Source: an uncultured Bacteroidia bacterium (GTDB taxonomy: Bacteria > Bacteroidota > Bacteroidia > Bacteroidales > UBA932). Taken from it: a stretch of 64,000 nucleotides of DNA. The notes beneath the pieces were generated by a model. The model was given only the letters and a program-made list of their open reading frames with translations. It was not told the origin of the DNA and made no database searches. Both the position numbers and the translations under genes were made by a program. The DNA lies in the NCBI GenBank assembly GCA_902790635.1, contig CADASN010000009.1, positions 1 through 64,000 of the forward strand, read 5' to 3'. Shown piece by piece: positions 36,564 to 44,428 of the stretch (its first letter is position 1; each line of letters begins with the position of its first letter).

Positions 36564-38345
36564 ATGGCAAAAGAAATAAAGTTCTCCCTCGTTTACAGGG
36601 ATATGTGGCAGTCCTCCGGCAAGTACCAGCCGCGCGTGGACCAGCTGGTCCGGGTCGCCCCGGCCATCGTTGACATGGGATGCTTCGACCGCGTGGAAAC
36701 CAACGGCGGCGCGTTCGAGCAGGTAAACCTCCTCTACGGTGAGAATCCGAATGTTTCCGTCCGCCAGTGGACGGCTCCCCTCCGCAAGGCAGGCATCCAA
36801 ACCCATATGCTGGAGCGCGGCCTCAACGCCATCCGCATGTACCCGGTACCCGCGGATGTGCGTGAGCTCATGTTCAAGGTCAAGAAAAAGCAAGGCACCG
36901 ACATCGCCCGTTCCTTCTGCGGGCTTAACGACCACCGCAACCTCAAGCTCTCCATCGAGTATGCGAAGAAGGCCGGGATGATCTCCCAGGCGGCCCTCTC
37001 CATCACCCACTCCCCCGTACACACGGTCGAGTATTACCTCAAGCTGGTCGACCAGCTGGTCGAATACGGCACCGAGGAGATCTGCCTCAAGGATATGGCA
37101 GGCGTCGGCCGTCCGACGGAGCTCGGACAGATCGTCGCCGGCATCAAGAAGGCCCATCCGCACATCAAGGTCCAGTACCACGGCCACAGCGGCCCGGGCT
37201 TCTCCCCCGCTTCGATGCTGGAAGTCGCCCGCGCCGGCGCCGACTACCTCGACGTCGCCGTGGAGCCCCTCGCCTGGGGCAAGGTCCACCCGGACGTGAT
37301 CACCATCCAGCAGATGATGAAGGCCGACGGCTTCCTCGTCAAGGACATCAACATGGACGCCTACATGGAAGTCCGCCGCCTCACCCAGGAGTTCATCGAC
37401 GACTTCCTCGGCTACTGGATCAACCCGACCAACTCCCAGATGACCTCCCTGCTCGTCGGCTGCGGCCTGCCGGGCGGCATGATGGGCTCCATGATGGCCG
37501 ACCTGACGGGCTTCAAGGCCGCGATCAACGCCTCCGAGCGCGCCAACGGCAAGCCGGAGAGCAGCCTCGATTCGCTGATGGTCCAGCTCTTCAACGAAGT
37601 CGAATACGTGTGGCCGCGCCTGGGCTACCCGCCCCTCGTGACCCCGTTCAGCCAGTATGTCAAGAACACGGCCCTGATGAACCTCCTCGCGATGGCGCAG
37701 AACAAGCCGCGCTTCTCCACGATCGACAAGGACACCTGGGGGATGATCCTCGGCAAGATGGGCCGCCTCCCCGGTCCCCTCGCCCCGGAGATCGTCGACC
37801 TGGCCAAGGAAAAGGGCATGGAGTTCTTCACCGGCAACCCGCAGGATGAGTATCCCGATGAGCTTCCGAAGTTCCGCGAGATGATGAAGGAAGAAGGCTG
37901 GGACTGCGGCGAGGACGACGAAGAGCTGCTGAACATGGCCATGTTCGAGCGCCAGTACCGCGACTACAAGAGCGGCGTGGCGAAGGAGCGTTTCAACAAG
38001 GACCTCGAGGCCTTCAAGGAGAAAGCCGGCGCCCCGATCGTCGTCAAGCGTGCGGTCGTGGAAATGCCCGAATACGATTTGAACGCGCTGTTGGCCAAGT
38101 ATCCCAAGGCCACCCCGGTACAGGCTCCCGTCAAGGGCCAGATGCTCTGGCAGGTGGATGTGGACGGTCCGTCCAAGGCTCCCGCAGTCGGCACCAAGGT
38201 GGCCGCCGGCAAGCCTTGCGGCTATGTCCAGGCCTGGTACGGCATGGAGGAGCTCCTCCCCGCCGTGGACGGCCTGGTGGTCGCCGTCACCGCCCCGCAG
38301 GGCAAGACGGTTGAGAAAGGCGAAATTGTCGCACTTATTCAGTAA
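36564..38345 (+). CDS. Carboxytransferase of the oxaloacetate decarboxylase alpha / pyruvate carboxylase B type, biotinyl lysine absent
   Basis: A 593-residue protein. The N-terminal TIM barrel keeps the family residues: Arg12-Asp13 and Gln16 in YRDMWQ, the carbamylated-lysine motif LKDMAG (Lys176) and the metal-binding YHGHSG. A PYC/OADA-type helical domain follows. The C-terminal domain (about 515-593) has the fold pattern of a biotinyl carrier, ending ALIQ. Where carriers have AMKM, this protein has QAWYGME (556-562), with no lysine, so it cannot carry biotin on this site. It may use a separate carrier protein or do a biotin-independent reaction. The start is the ATG of MAKEIKF. It is followed after two bases by an outer-membrane protein gene. 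Confidence 0.85.
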   Translation: MAKEIKFSLVYRDMWQSSGKYQPRVDQLVRVAPAIVDMGCFDRVETNGGAFEQVNLLYGENPNVSVRQWTAPLRKAGIQTHMLERGLNAIRMYPVPADVRELMFKVKKKQGTDIARSFCGLNDHRNLKLSIEYAKKAGMISQAALSITHSPVHTVEYYLKLVDQLVEYGTEEICLKDMAGVGRPTELGQIVAGIKKAHPHIKVQYHGHSGPGFSPASMLEVARAGADYLDVAVEPLAWGKVHPDVITIQQMMKADGFLVKDINMDAYMEVRRLTQEFIDDFLGYWINPTNSQMTSLLVGCGLPGGMMGSMMADLTGFKAAINASERANGKPESSLDSLMVQLFNEVEYVWPRLGYPPLVTPFSQYVKNTALMNLLAMAQNKPRFSTIDKDTWGMILGKMGRLPGPLAPEIVDLAKEKGMEFFTGNPQDEYPDELPKFREMMKEEGWDCGEDDEELLNMAMFERQYRDYKSGVAKERFNKDLEAFKEKAGAPIVVKRAVVEMPEYDLNALLAKYPKATPVQAPVKGQMLWQVDVDGPSKAPAVGTKVAAGKPCGYVQAWYGMEELLPAVDGLVVAVTAPQGKTVEKGEIVALIQ

Positions 38346-38347
38346 CA

Positions 38348-39643
38348 ATGAAGAATCGTTTACCACTGCTTTTACTCCCGTTGCTGATCAGCGCGGGAGT
38401 TTTTGCGCAGGAGTCCTACACCGTCCCTGCCAAGACCGGATGGAAGATCAGCCCCTTCCCTGCCGTGTCGTACAACTCCAACAACGGCTTCCAATATGGT
38501 GTCTTCGGGGACATCTACAACTATGGCAAAGGCTACACCTATCCTGACCCGCTGCAGAAGATCTCCTTCGAGGCCTCCCACTTCACCAAGGGTCGTACCC
38601 GGCTGCGCCTGACCTTCGACAGCAAGTACCTGATCCCCCGGATGCGCCTCACCGTATCGACCATCTACTGCCACGACCCGCTCTACCAGTTCTACGGATT
38701 CAACGGGCCAGCCAGCCCCTATGACCCAGCGTTGAATGACCGGTATTCGGGTATCCTCTACAACAGCATGCGGAGGACCTTCTTCCAGGCTTTCGCCAAT
38801 TTCCAGGGTGAGATCACGGACCACCTCAACTGGGCGGCCGGCACTACCTACTGGTACTACAAGACCGGGCAGTTCGACGGCCAGAAATTCGGGGCCGACC
38901 AGGCCTATACCTTATATCAATACTACGTGAACGCAGGCGCAATTGGGCGGGAAGAAATGTACGGCGGCCATATCCTGGAGCTACGTGGCGGCTTCGTATT
39001 CGACAGCCGGGACATCGAGGCAGCCCCCAACCGCGGCATCAACGCCGACGTCTTCCTCAATGGAGCCCCCGATTTCACCAGAAGCGGACACGCCTACCTG
39101 CGCCTGTGCGCCAATTTCTCCCAGTTCCTCCGCATCCCGGTAGGGTTCATCAGGGCGGGAGATCCGGTCTTCGCCTACCACCTGGGCTACCAGCACACCT
39201 GGGGCGACGCCCCGTTCTACATCCAGCAGAATGTCCCGCAGCTGGTCCCCCGCCGCGTCCTGTCCGAAGGACTGGGCGGCAGCACCACCATCCGCGGCCT
39301 GTATGATAACCGCATCATCGCCGACGGCTTCGCCTGGGCCAATCTCGAACTGCGTGTCAAACTGGTGGCGTTCCAGCTATTCCGGCAGGACTTCTACATC
39401 GCAGCCAATCCGTTCTTCGACTGCGGCATGGTCACCAAGACCTACCGGATGGACCGGATGCCTGCCACCCGGTTTATGTACGCGGGCGGGAATGCGCAGG
39501 CCTTCGTGATGTCTGCCGGCGGCGGACTCAAGCTGGCCTGGAACGAGAATTTCATCCTCTCCGTGGAGCTGGCCCATTGCATCAAGCCCGTCGGAATGGG
39601 CGAGAAACTCTGGCTCAACATCTCCACCAATTATTCCTTCTAA
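38348..39643 (+). CDS. BamA/Omp85-like outer membrane barrel protein
   Basis: A 431-residue outer-membrane protein: signal peptide (1-20, VFAQ) and then a beta-barrel of the bacterial surface antigen (Omp85 C-terminal) type. Signs are alternating hydrophobic strands, the loop GLGGSTTIRGLYDNRIIADG (about 313-332; Omp85 proteins have a conserved RGY/RG-containing segment here) and a C-terminal Phe (TNYSF) used as outer-membrane insertion signal. No POTRA domains, so it is the short, barrel-only form frequent in Bacteroidota. Function unknown. It is probably co-transcribed with the upstream gene and ends 3 bases from the convergent pectate lyase gene. Confidence 0.8.
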   Translation: MKNRLPLLLLPLLISAGVFAQESYTVPAKTGWKISPFPAVSYNSNNGFQYGVFGDIYNYGKGYTYPDPLQKISFEASHFTKGRTRLRLTFDSKYLIPRMRLTVSTIYCHDPLYQFYGFNGPASPYDPALNDRYSGILYNSMRRTFFQAFANFQGEITDHLNWAAGTTYWYYKTGQFDGQKFGADQAYTLYQYYVNAGAIGREEMYGGHILELRGGFVFDSRDIEAAPNRGINADVFLNGAPDFTRSGHAYLRLCANFSQFLRIPVGFIRAGDPVFAYHLGYQHTWGDAPFYIQQNVPQLVPRRVLSEGLGGSTTIRGLYDNRIIADGFAWANLELRVKLVAFQLFRQDFYIAANPFFDCGMVTKTYRMDRMPATRFMYAGGNAQAFVMSAGGGLKLAWNENFILSVELAHCIKPVGMGEKLWLNISTNYSF

Positions 39644-39646
39644 GGA

Positions 39647-40888
39647 TTATTTCACCAGCGAGTTGAGATAATCTTCGATATCGGAGTATCTGTGCTCCAG
39701 GGCATCCGGGATGCCGTTTCTGTTCTGGTCTGGCCGGGGCGCCTTGTGGCGCAGCTCCGGCCAGCCGCCGCATTCGTCCGGGCTGTTGACGAAGCCCCGG
39801 TCGCCCCAGGGAGCCGTTCCCTTGCGCACCTGCTGCACGACCGCCTTGTCGAAGGCATCACGCCGGTAGCTGCAGCCGACGCCCTTGAGCACGGACTTCA
39901 GCAGCGCGGCCGGCTTCGCCTCCAGCGGGAAATCCATCCGCGGGAACTCCGTGTCCACCACGGCGACCTCCGGGTTCTTGCCCCCGACGGCCAGGCGATT
40001 GTCTGCCGTCACGGCCGGCTGGCCGTCGATGTAGTTGCCCTGCACGAAATAGCGGCTCGTCCCGTCGTCCGACACATTCAGGATGTGGTCGGGATGGTCC
40101 GTGCCCGGTCCGGCCTTGTAGTAGTTGTAGCAGAAATTGATCTTGCCGCCGCGGCCGCCGCCATACGCAGGCATGAAACCCCAGTTGTACACCACGTTGC
40201 CGCGATAGTCCACATTTTCCGTCCCTTCGACGGAAGAGAAACGGGGATTGCGGCTGGAGTGGTGGGCCAGCAGGTTGTGGTGGAAGGTGGCATTGAGCCC
40301 GCCCCAGATGCCTCCGAAGCCATGCTGCCCCTTGGTATGCTTGGATGCGCGCAGGCTGCACGCGATCAGGCACCACTGGACCGTCAGGTTCTCGGTCTTG
40401 TAGATGGAGAAGCATTCGTCGATGGACCAGGACGCGCTGATGTGGTCCAGGATGACGTTCTTCTGGCCGTAGCGGCCGCCGCCCACCGCATCGGAATCGT
40501 GGGTGTACTTGTCGCCAAGACGGCAGCGGATATAGCGGATGATGACATTGCTGGCATCAATGGTCAGCTGGCTGTCGCACAGGCAGATCCCGTCACCCGG
40601 GGCGCTCTGGCCGGCGATGGTGATGTCGTCGTTCTCGATGCGCAGGGGCGTCTCCAGATGGATGTCGCCGTCCACTTCGAAAACGACGATGCGCGGTCCG
40701 CTGGCCTCCACGGCTTCCCGGAGGCTTCCGGGGCCATGGTCATCCAGGTTGGTCACGATCATCACCCGGCCGCCGCGGCCGCCGGTCGTGTATTTGCCGA
40801 AGCCCTCGGCGCCGGGGAATGCAAGGGGTTGTGCGGCTGAGCCCAGGCACACGCCCAGGGTCAGCAGGGGGATCAAAAGAAATCTCAT
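39647..40888 (-). CDS. Pectate lyase-like secreted protein (PL1-type beta-helix)
   Basis: A 413-residue exported right-handed beta-helix. Signal peptide 1-19 (GSAAQ). The mature protein opens with LAFPGAEGFGKYTTGGRGG, the family start of polysaccharide lyase family 1 pectate lyases. It continues with VTNLDDHGPGSLREAV, TIAGQSAPGDGI and DHISASWSIDE, then SSRNPRFS, which would hold the catalytic Arg. Such enzymes cut polygalacturonate by beta-elimination. The start MRFLLIPL was chosen over an upstream ATG that would put about 29 residues before the signal peptide. It complements the GH28/GH105 set near 61 kb. Confidence 0.85.
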   Translation of the reverse strand: MRFLLIPLLTLGVCLGSAAQPLAFPGAEGFGKYTTGGRGGRVMIVTNLDDHGPGSLREAVEASGPRIVVFEVDGDIHLETPLRIENDDITIAGQSAPGDGICLCDSQLTIDASNVIIRYIRCRLGDKYTHDSDAVGGGRYGQKNVILDHISASWSIDECFSIYKTENLTVQWCLIACSLRASKHTKGQHGFGGIWGGLNATFHHNLLAHHSSRNPRFSSVEGTENVDYRGNVVYNWGFMPAYGGGRGGKINFCYNYYKAGPGTDHPDHILNVSDDGTSRYFVQGNYIDGQPAVTADNRLAVGGKNPEVAVVDTEFPRMDFPLEAKPAALLKSVLKGVGCSYRRDAFDKAVVQQVRKGTAPWGDRGFVNSPDECGGWPELRHKAPRPDQNRNGIPDALEHRYSDIEDYLNSLVK

Positions 40889-40917
40889 CGACAGATAATA
40901 ATTGGTTGTCTTTTGGA

Positions 40918-40925
40918 CAAAGATA
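40918..40925 (-). promoter_or_regulatory. -7 box of the pectate lyase gene
   Basis: Minus-strand TATCTTTG, 29 bases before the chosen ATG, which supports that start. Confidence 0.55.
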
Positions 40926-40957
40926 AACAAAATCGTCGGATTCTTCCGAAAAATCAG

Positions 40958-40965
40958 TAAGTTTG
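40958..40965 (+). promoter_or_regulatory. -7 box of the 150-residue exported protein gene
   Basis: TAAGTTTG, 31 bases before the ATG, divergent from the pectate lyase promoter. Confidence 0.55.
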
Positions 40966-40996
40966 CATAATCCATAACAGAAAAAAAACTTTTATC

Positions 40997-41449
40997 ATGA
41001 AACGACTTTTACTTTTCATCGCTGCAGCCCTGGTGGCACTGCCGCTCGCGGCTCAGACGAAAACCTGGCAGATTGCAGAGACCGGCTGGGGACGCATTGA
41101 GAGAGCGGCCAGAATCGGAGTTGCCGGCTCTACCGCACTCGGGGAGATGAACATCCCCCGCTGGCGCAAGACCGACGGAGCCCTGCGGATCGATTTTGAT
41201 AAAAAAGAAGCCGTCCTCTCGTTGAAAAACAAAAAGGACAAAAGCTACTATCTGCTGACCGAGAGCCGTCCCTTCGAAACCCGTGACGGCTGGACCTATG
41301 TCGAATACGAGACCCTGGACGAGAGAAATGCCGGCTGCCGCTTCTGGCTCGGCGTCCACGAAGGCGGCATGGAACGCCTGCTGATCCTGTATCCCTTCAG
41401 CAATCCTGACACCGTCTACGGCTACCTCCTCTCCCCGGATGAATCATAG
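40997..41449 (+). CDS. Small exported protein of unknown function
   Basis: A 150-residue protein with signal peptide (1-20, PLAAQ) and a mature part of about 130 residues with alternating beta-strand pattern (DGALRIDFDKKEAVLSL; GWTYVEYETLDE). No family recognised. It precedes the double GGxTF gene by 37 bases and may be co-transcribed with it, which links it loosely to the large array. Confidence 0.6.
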   Translation: MKRLLLFIAAALVALPLAAQTKTWQIAETGWGRIERAARIGVAGSTALGEMNIPRWRKTDGALRIDFDKKEAVLSLKNKKDKSYYLLTESRPFETRDGWTYVEYETLDERNAGCRFWLGVHEGGMERLLILYPFSNPDTVYGYLLSPDES

Positions 41450-41486
41450 TCCCTTTATTCAGTCCCTTCTATAAAATACACGTTGA

Positions 41487-42545
41487 ATGAAAAGTAAACT
41501 GACCACCCTCTGCGGCATGCTCTGCCTGGCTGCACTCCTGTGCGTCCAGCAGTCCGCTTCCGCCGGCACCCCGGTGACTGTCGGCGGCGTCACCTTCTCC
41601 CTCACTGACGGTTACAGCATCAAGGGCCGCACCCAGTTGAATTCTGGCGAATCCGTCATGATCTGCCCTGACACCAATCCCAACAACGACCGGCTGATCA
41701 TGAATATCTATCCGGATGTCCTGGCCGGCATCAACGGCCTTACTTCCGAAGAAGTCTCAGACATGCTGACCGATGCCGTGAACAAGCTGGCGGGGGTCAT
41801 CGCGCGCGAGGATTCCGGATTCAAACTGGACAAAGCCTATCGCGTCCTCTTCAGGGATGACCCCGACTGCCCTACCGCCTATTCGAGCCTCAGCGGCCTG
41901 GACAAGAACGGAAAGCCTTTCCAGCTCAGCTCTGAAGCCATGCTCGTCCATGGCAACATCATCAGCGGCTGTGCGATCGGGTCCAGCCAGAAAGCCCTCG
42001 ACAAACTGGTCGGTATCTTCCGGAATGCGATTGCCGACCAGGACGCTGTGACCGTTGTGGAAGCGGGAACCTATCCCGTTTCTGTGGACGGCCTCACCTT
42101 CGAGGTGTATGACCATTTCTCTTTGATCAAAAGAGAACCGCTGGATCCGGGCGCGAGCCTCGTATTCGTCCCGGACGACAGCGATGCCTACCAGTTGTAT
42201 CTGATTGTCATGCCGGACATTATCCCCACAAGCGCCAATGTCGCCGACACCAGGGTGACGGAGATGCTGAAAAATGCTACGAAAAAACTGGCGGATGCCG
42301 TTGTCGGCACCTTCAGACTCAAGGAGAACTACGAGCTCGAGTATGACAACGCAGGACTCACCCCCCTGGCATATGCCAATCTGGAAGGCAAAACCCCGGA
42401 GGGATTCTCCTTTATGTGCCACGCCGAGAGTACGCTCGCCAACGGCACCGTGATCTCCGTCTGCGCCGTTGCTGCCGATGACAAGATGCTCTCCGAGATG
42501 GTCGGCATCTACGAAGGCTCTGTCGGCGCCGCTCTCCGAAGGTAG
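41487..42545 (+). CDS. Exported protein with two GGxTF domains
   Basis: A 352-residue exported protein: signal peptide (about 1-26, SASAG) and two tandem domains. The first (about 30-190) begins VGGVTFSLTDGYSIK and the second (about 195-352) VDGLTFEVYDHFSLI. Each contains a stretch like VLAGIN...SDMLTDAVNKLA, a region with an aromatic/proline motif (PTAYSSLSG; PLAYANLEG) and ends in a helix (KALDKLVGIF; KMLSEMVGIY). The same domain closes the proteins at 27541 and 28686. Unknown function, probably periplasmic. A strong terminator follows. Confidence 0.7.
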   Translation: MKSKLTTLCGMLCLAALLCVQQSASAGTPVTVGGVTFSLTDGYSIKGRTQLNSGESVMICPDTNPNNDRLIMNIYPDVLAGINGLTSEEVSDMLTDAVNKLAGVIAREDSGFKLDKAYRVLFRDDPDCPTAYSSLSGLDKNGKPFQLSSEAMLVHGNIISGCAIGSSQKALDKLVGIFRNAIADQDAVTVVEAGTYPVSVDGLTFEVYDHFSLIKREPLDPGASLVFVPDDSDAYQLYLIVMPDIIPTSANVADTRVTEMLKNATKKLADAVVGTFRLKENYELEYDNAGLTPLAYANLEGKTPEGFSFMCHAESTLANGTVISVCAVAADDKMLSEMVGIYEGSVGAALRR

Positions 42546-42574
42546 CCGCCGGATTCTTCATAACTGATTCCATG

Positions 42575-42612
42575 CTCCTTGTGCCGATCGCACAAGGAGT
42601 TTTTCTTTTTTT
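42575..42612 (+). terminator. Rho-independent terminator before the dcw cluster
   Basis: A 10-bp perfect stem (CTCCTTGTGC) with loop CGATC, followed by TTTTTCTTTTTTT. Confidence 0.9.
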
Positions 42613-42630
42613 ACCTGAACTCCTGCAGAA

Positions 42631-42670
42631 AAGTGGAAAAAAATGTAAGTAAATGGAAGAAAATGGAAAA
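42631..42670 (+). promoter_or_regulatory. Putative MraZ operator: four 10-bp direct repeats
   Basis: Four consecutive 10-base units, each starting with AAGTGG, AAATGT, AAATGG and AAATGG, lie just upstream of the mraZ -7 box. MraZ is known to repress its own operon by binding short TGG-containing repeats spaced one helical turn apart. Confidence 0.65.
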
Positions 42671-42677
42671 ATTTCCT

Positions 42678-42685
42678 TATCTTTG
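42678..42685 (+). promoter_or_regulatory. -7 box of the dcw cluster promoter
   Basis: TATCTTTG, exact consensus, 8 bases after the last 10-bp box and 27 bases before the mraZ ATG. Confidence 0.65.
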
Positions 42686-42712
42686 TCCATTGCGTATAAG
42701 AATTGATTAACC

Positions 42713-43165
42713 ATGGTCACTTTCATCGGCGAATATACCTCCAAAGTGGACGACAAGGGGAGACTCGTTTTCCCCGCGCCGCTCAAGGGGGCGATGCCGC
42801 CCGGAAGCGATATGAGGTTCGTCATCAAGAAAGATTTATTCGAACCCTGCCTGGAGATGTACTCCTTCGAAGAGTGGGAGCGGCAGTCCGGCCGGGTCAA
42901 AGACAGCCTCGACCTGACTTTCAACCGACAACACGCAACCTTCTGGAGAGAATACATGCGTGACCGGGACATCGTAGAGCCTGACGCCAAGTTCGGGCGC
43001 ATCTCGATCAGCCGCAAACTCCTTGATTCCATCGGTGTGAACAAAGAAGTGGTTTTCTCCGGCAATGATTTCAAAATTGAAATCTGGGCCAAAGAGCGGT
43101 TCGAGACTTCCAGATTATCCAACGACGAATTCATTGCCATCGCGGAAAGCCTCTCCAAGCAATAG
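42713..43165 (+). CDS. mraZ: Transcriptional regulator MraZ
   Basis: A 150-residue protein with two AbrB/SpoVT-like halves. It forms ring-shaped oligomers that bind repeated boxes upstream of the division and cell-wall cluster and repress it. The N-terminal half reads FIGEYTSKVDDKGRLVFPAP and the C-terminal half FGRISISRKLLDSIGV, both with the DxKGR/xGRI pattern. It is the first gene of the cluster, as usual. The start is the first ATG after the promoter. Confidence 0.95.
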   Translation: MVTFIGEYTSKVDDKGRLVFPAPLKGAMPPGSDMRFVIKKDLFEPCLEMYSFEEWERQSGRVKDSLDLTFNRQHATFWREYMRDRDIVEPDAKFGRISISRKLLDSIGVNKEVVFSGNDFKIEIWAKERFETSRLSNDEFIAIAESLSKQ

Positions 43166-43178
43166 GGGGCTCCGCGAG

Positions 43179-44084
43179 ATGTCTGAATACCACCAGCCTG
43201 TACTCCTCAAACCCAGCGTTGACGCCCTGGTCCTCAACCCGGACGGCTTCTATGCCGACGCCACCTTCGGCGGCGGCGGGCACAGCCGCGAGATCCTCTC
43301 CCGGCTCTCCCCGAAGGGGCGCCTGATGGCTTTCGACCGCGACGAGGACGCCCTCGCCCAGGCGCCGGACGATCCACGCTTTATTCTTATACACAACAAT
43401 TTCCGCTTCATCCACAACTATACCCTCCTCCACGCGGAAGGAGGGCTCGACGGGATCCTCGCCGACCTGGGCGTGAGCTCCCACCAGTTCGATACGGCGG
43501 ACAGAGGTTTCTCTTTCCGCTTCCCCCAGGCCCCGCTTGATATGCGAATGAACGTGCAGGGTGGTAAGACCGCTGCTGACATCGTCAATTCTTATACGCA
43601 AGAAGAATTGGAAAAGATTTTCCGGCTCTACGGCGAGCTCGACAACGCCCGCCGGGTGGCGCAACTCGTTGCGACCGCCCGCGTGGCCGCGCCGATCCTC
43701 ACCACGGACGACCTCGACCATGCCATCGCGGCAGCCCTGCCCTCATTCGCCGAACATAAGTACCTCGCCAAGGTCTATCAGGCCCTGCGCATCGAGGTCA
43801 ACGAGGAGATGCGCGCGCTGGAGAAGTTCCTCTCCGGCGCCGCCGCCTCGCTCAAACCCGGCGGCCGCCTGGCCGTCATCACCTACCATTCCCTCGAAGA
43901 CCGGATGGTCAAGAACTTCATCCGTTCCGGCAACATCGGGGGCGCGGAGGAGAAGGACATGTACGGACGGAGCAGTGCGCCCCTGAAAGCCGTGGACCGC
44001 AAGCCGGTCGTACCCGACGAAGCGGAGATCGCAGCCAACACCCGCGCACGCAGCGCCAAACTCAGAATCGCGGAAAAGCTATGA
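43179..44084 (+). CDS. rsmH: 16S rRNA (cytosine(1402)-N4)-methyltransferase
   Basis: A 301-residue SAM-dependent methyltransferase that modifies C1402 in the ribosomal P site. SAM motif: ADATFGGGGHSREIL (about residues 27-41). Other family blocks are ILADLGVSSHQFD, FRFPQAPLDMRMN and the C-terminal ITYHSLEDRMVKNF. The start MSEYHQPVLL was chosen because the motif begins directly after it; the longer frame overlaps mraZ out of phase. Its stop overlaps the next start by 4 bases. Confidence 0.96.
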   Translation: MSEYHQPVLLKPSVDALVLNPDGFYADATFGGGGHSREILSRLSPKGRLMAFDRDEDALAQAPDDPRFILIHNNFRFIHNYTLLHAEGGLDGILADLGVSSHQFDTADRGFSFRFPQAPLDMRMNVQGGKTAADIVNSYTQEELEKIFRLYGELDNARRVAQLVATARVAAPILTTDDLDHAIAAALPSFAEHKYLAKVYQALRIEVNEEMRALEKFLSGAAASLKPGGRLAVITYHSLEDRMVKNFIRSGNIGGAEEKDMYGRSSAPLKAVDRKPVVPDEAEIAANTRARSAKLRIAEKL

Positions 44085-44428
44085 AGACCTGGAAGATAGC
44101 AGATATCGGCCTGTTCTTCAAGAACAGTTTCCGCGCGATGCTCAAGGGGGAGTTCCTGCTCCGCCTCAACGTCGGGCGCTACTTCATCCACATCGCCTAC
44201 ACCTTCCTGCTGTTCGGGCTCATCATCTGGTTCAGCCTGATGATCGAGACCACGATGTCCAAGGTGGAGAAGAACAAGGCGGTGCTGAAAGAACTCGAGA
44301 TCGTCCATTCGCAGAAGGTCTTCGAGGTAGTCAACGTAAGCCGCCGGTCCAGCGTCCAGGAGATGCTGGAGCGGATGGGATCCCAGGTCACGGAACCGGA
44401 CAAACCTGCAGCAGTCGTCAAGAAATGA
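44081..44428 (+). CDS. ftsL: Cell division protein FtsL-like
   Basis: A 115-residue small bitopic membrane protein in the canonical ftsL place between rsmH and ftsI. A cytoplasmic N-tail of about 40 residues is followed by one span (about 35-57, FIHIAYTFLLFGLIIWFSLMI) and a short periplasmic part with a heptad-like helix (about 58-95). The sequence is poorly conserved, as is normal for FtsL, so the call leans on position and topology. ATGA overlaps couple it to both neighbours. Confidence 0.85.
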   Translation: MKTWKIADIGLFFKNSFRAMLKGEFLLRLNVGRYFIHIAYTFLLFGLIIWFSLMIETTMSKVEKNKAVLKELEIVHSQKVFEVVNVSRRSSVQEMLERMGSQVTEPDKPAAVVKK

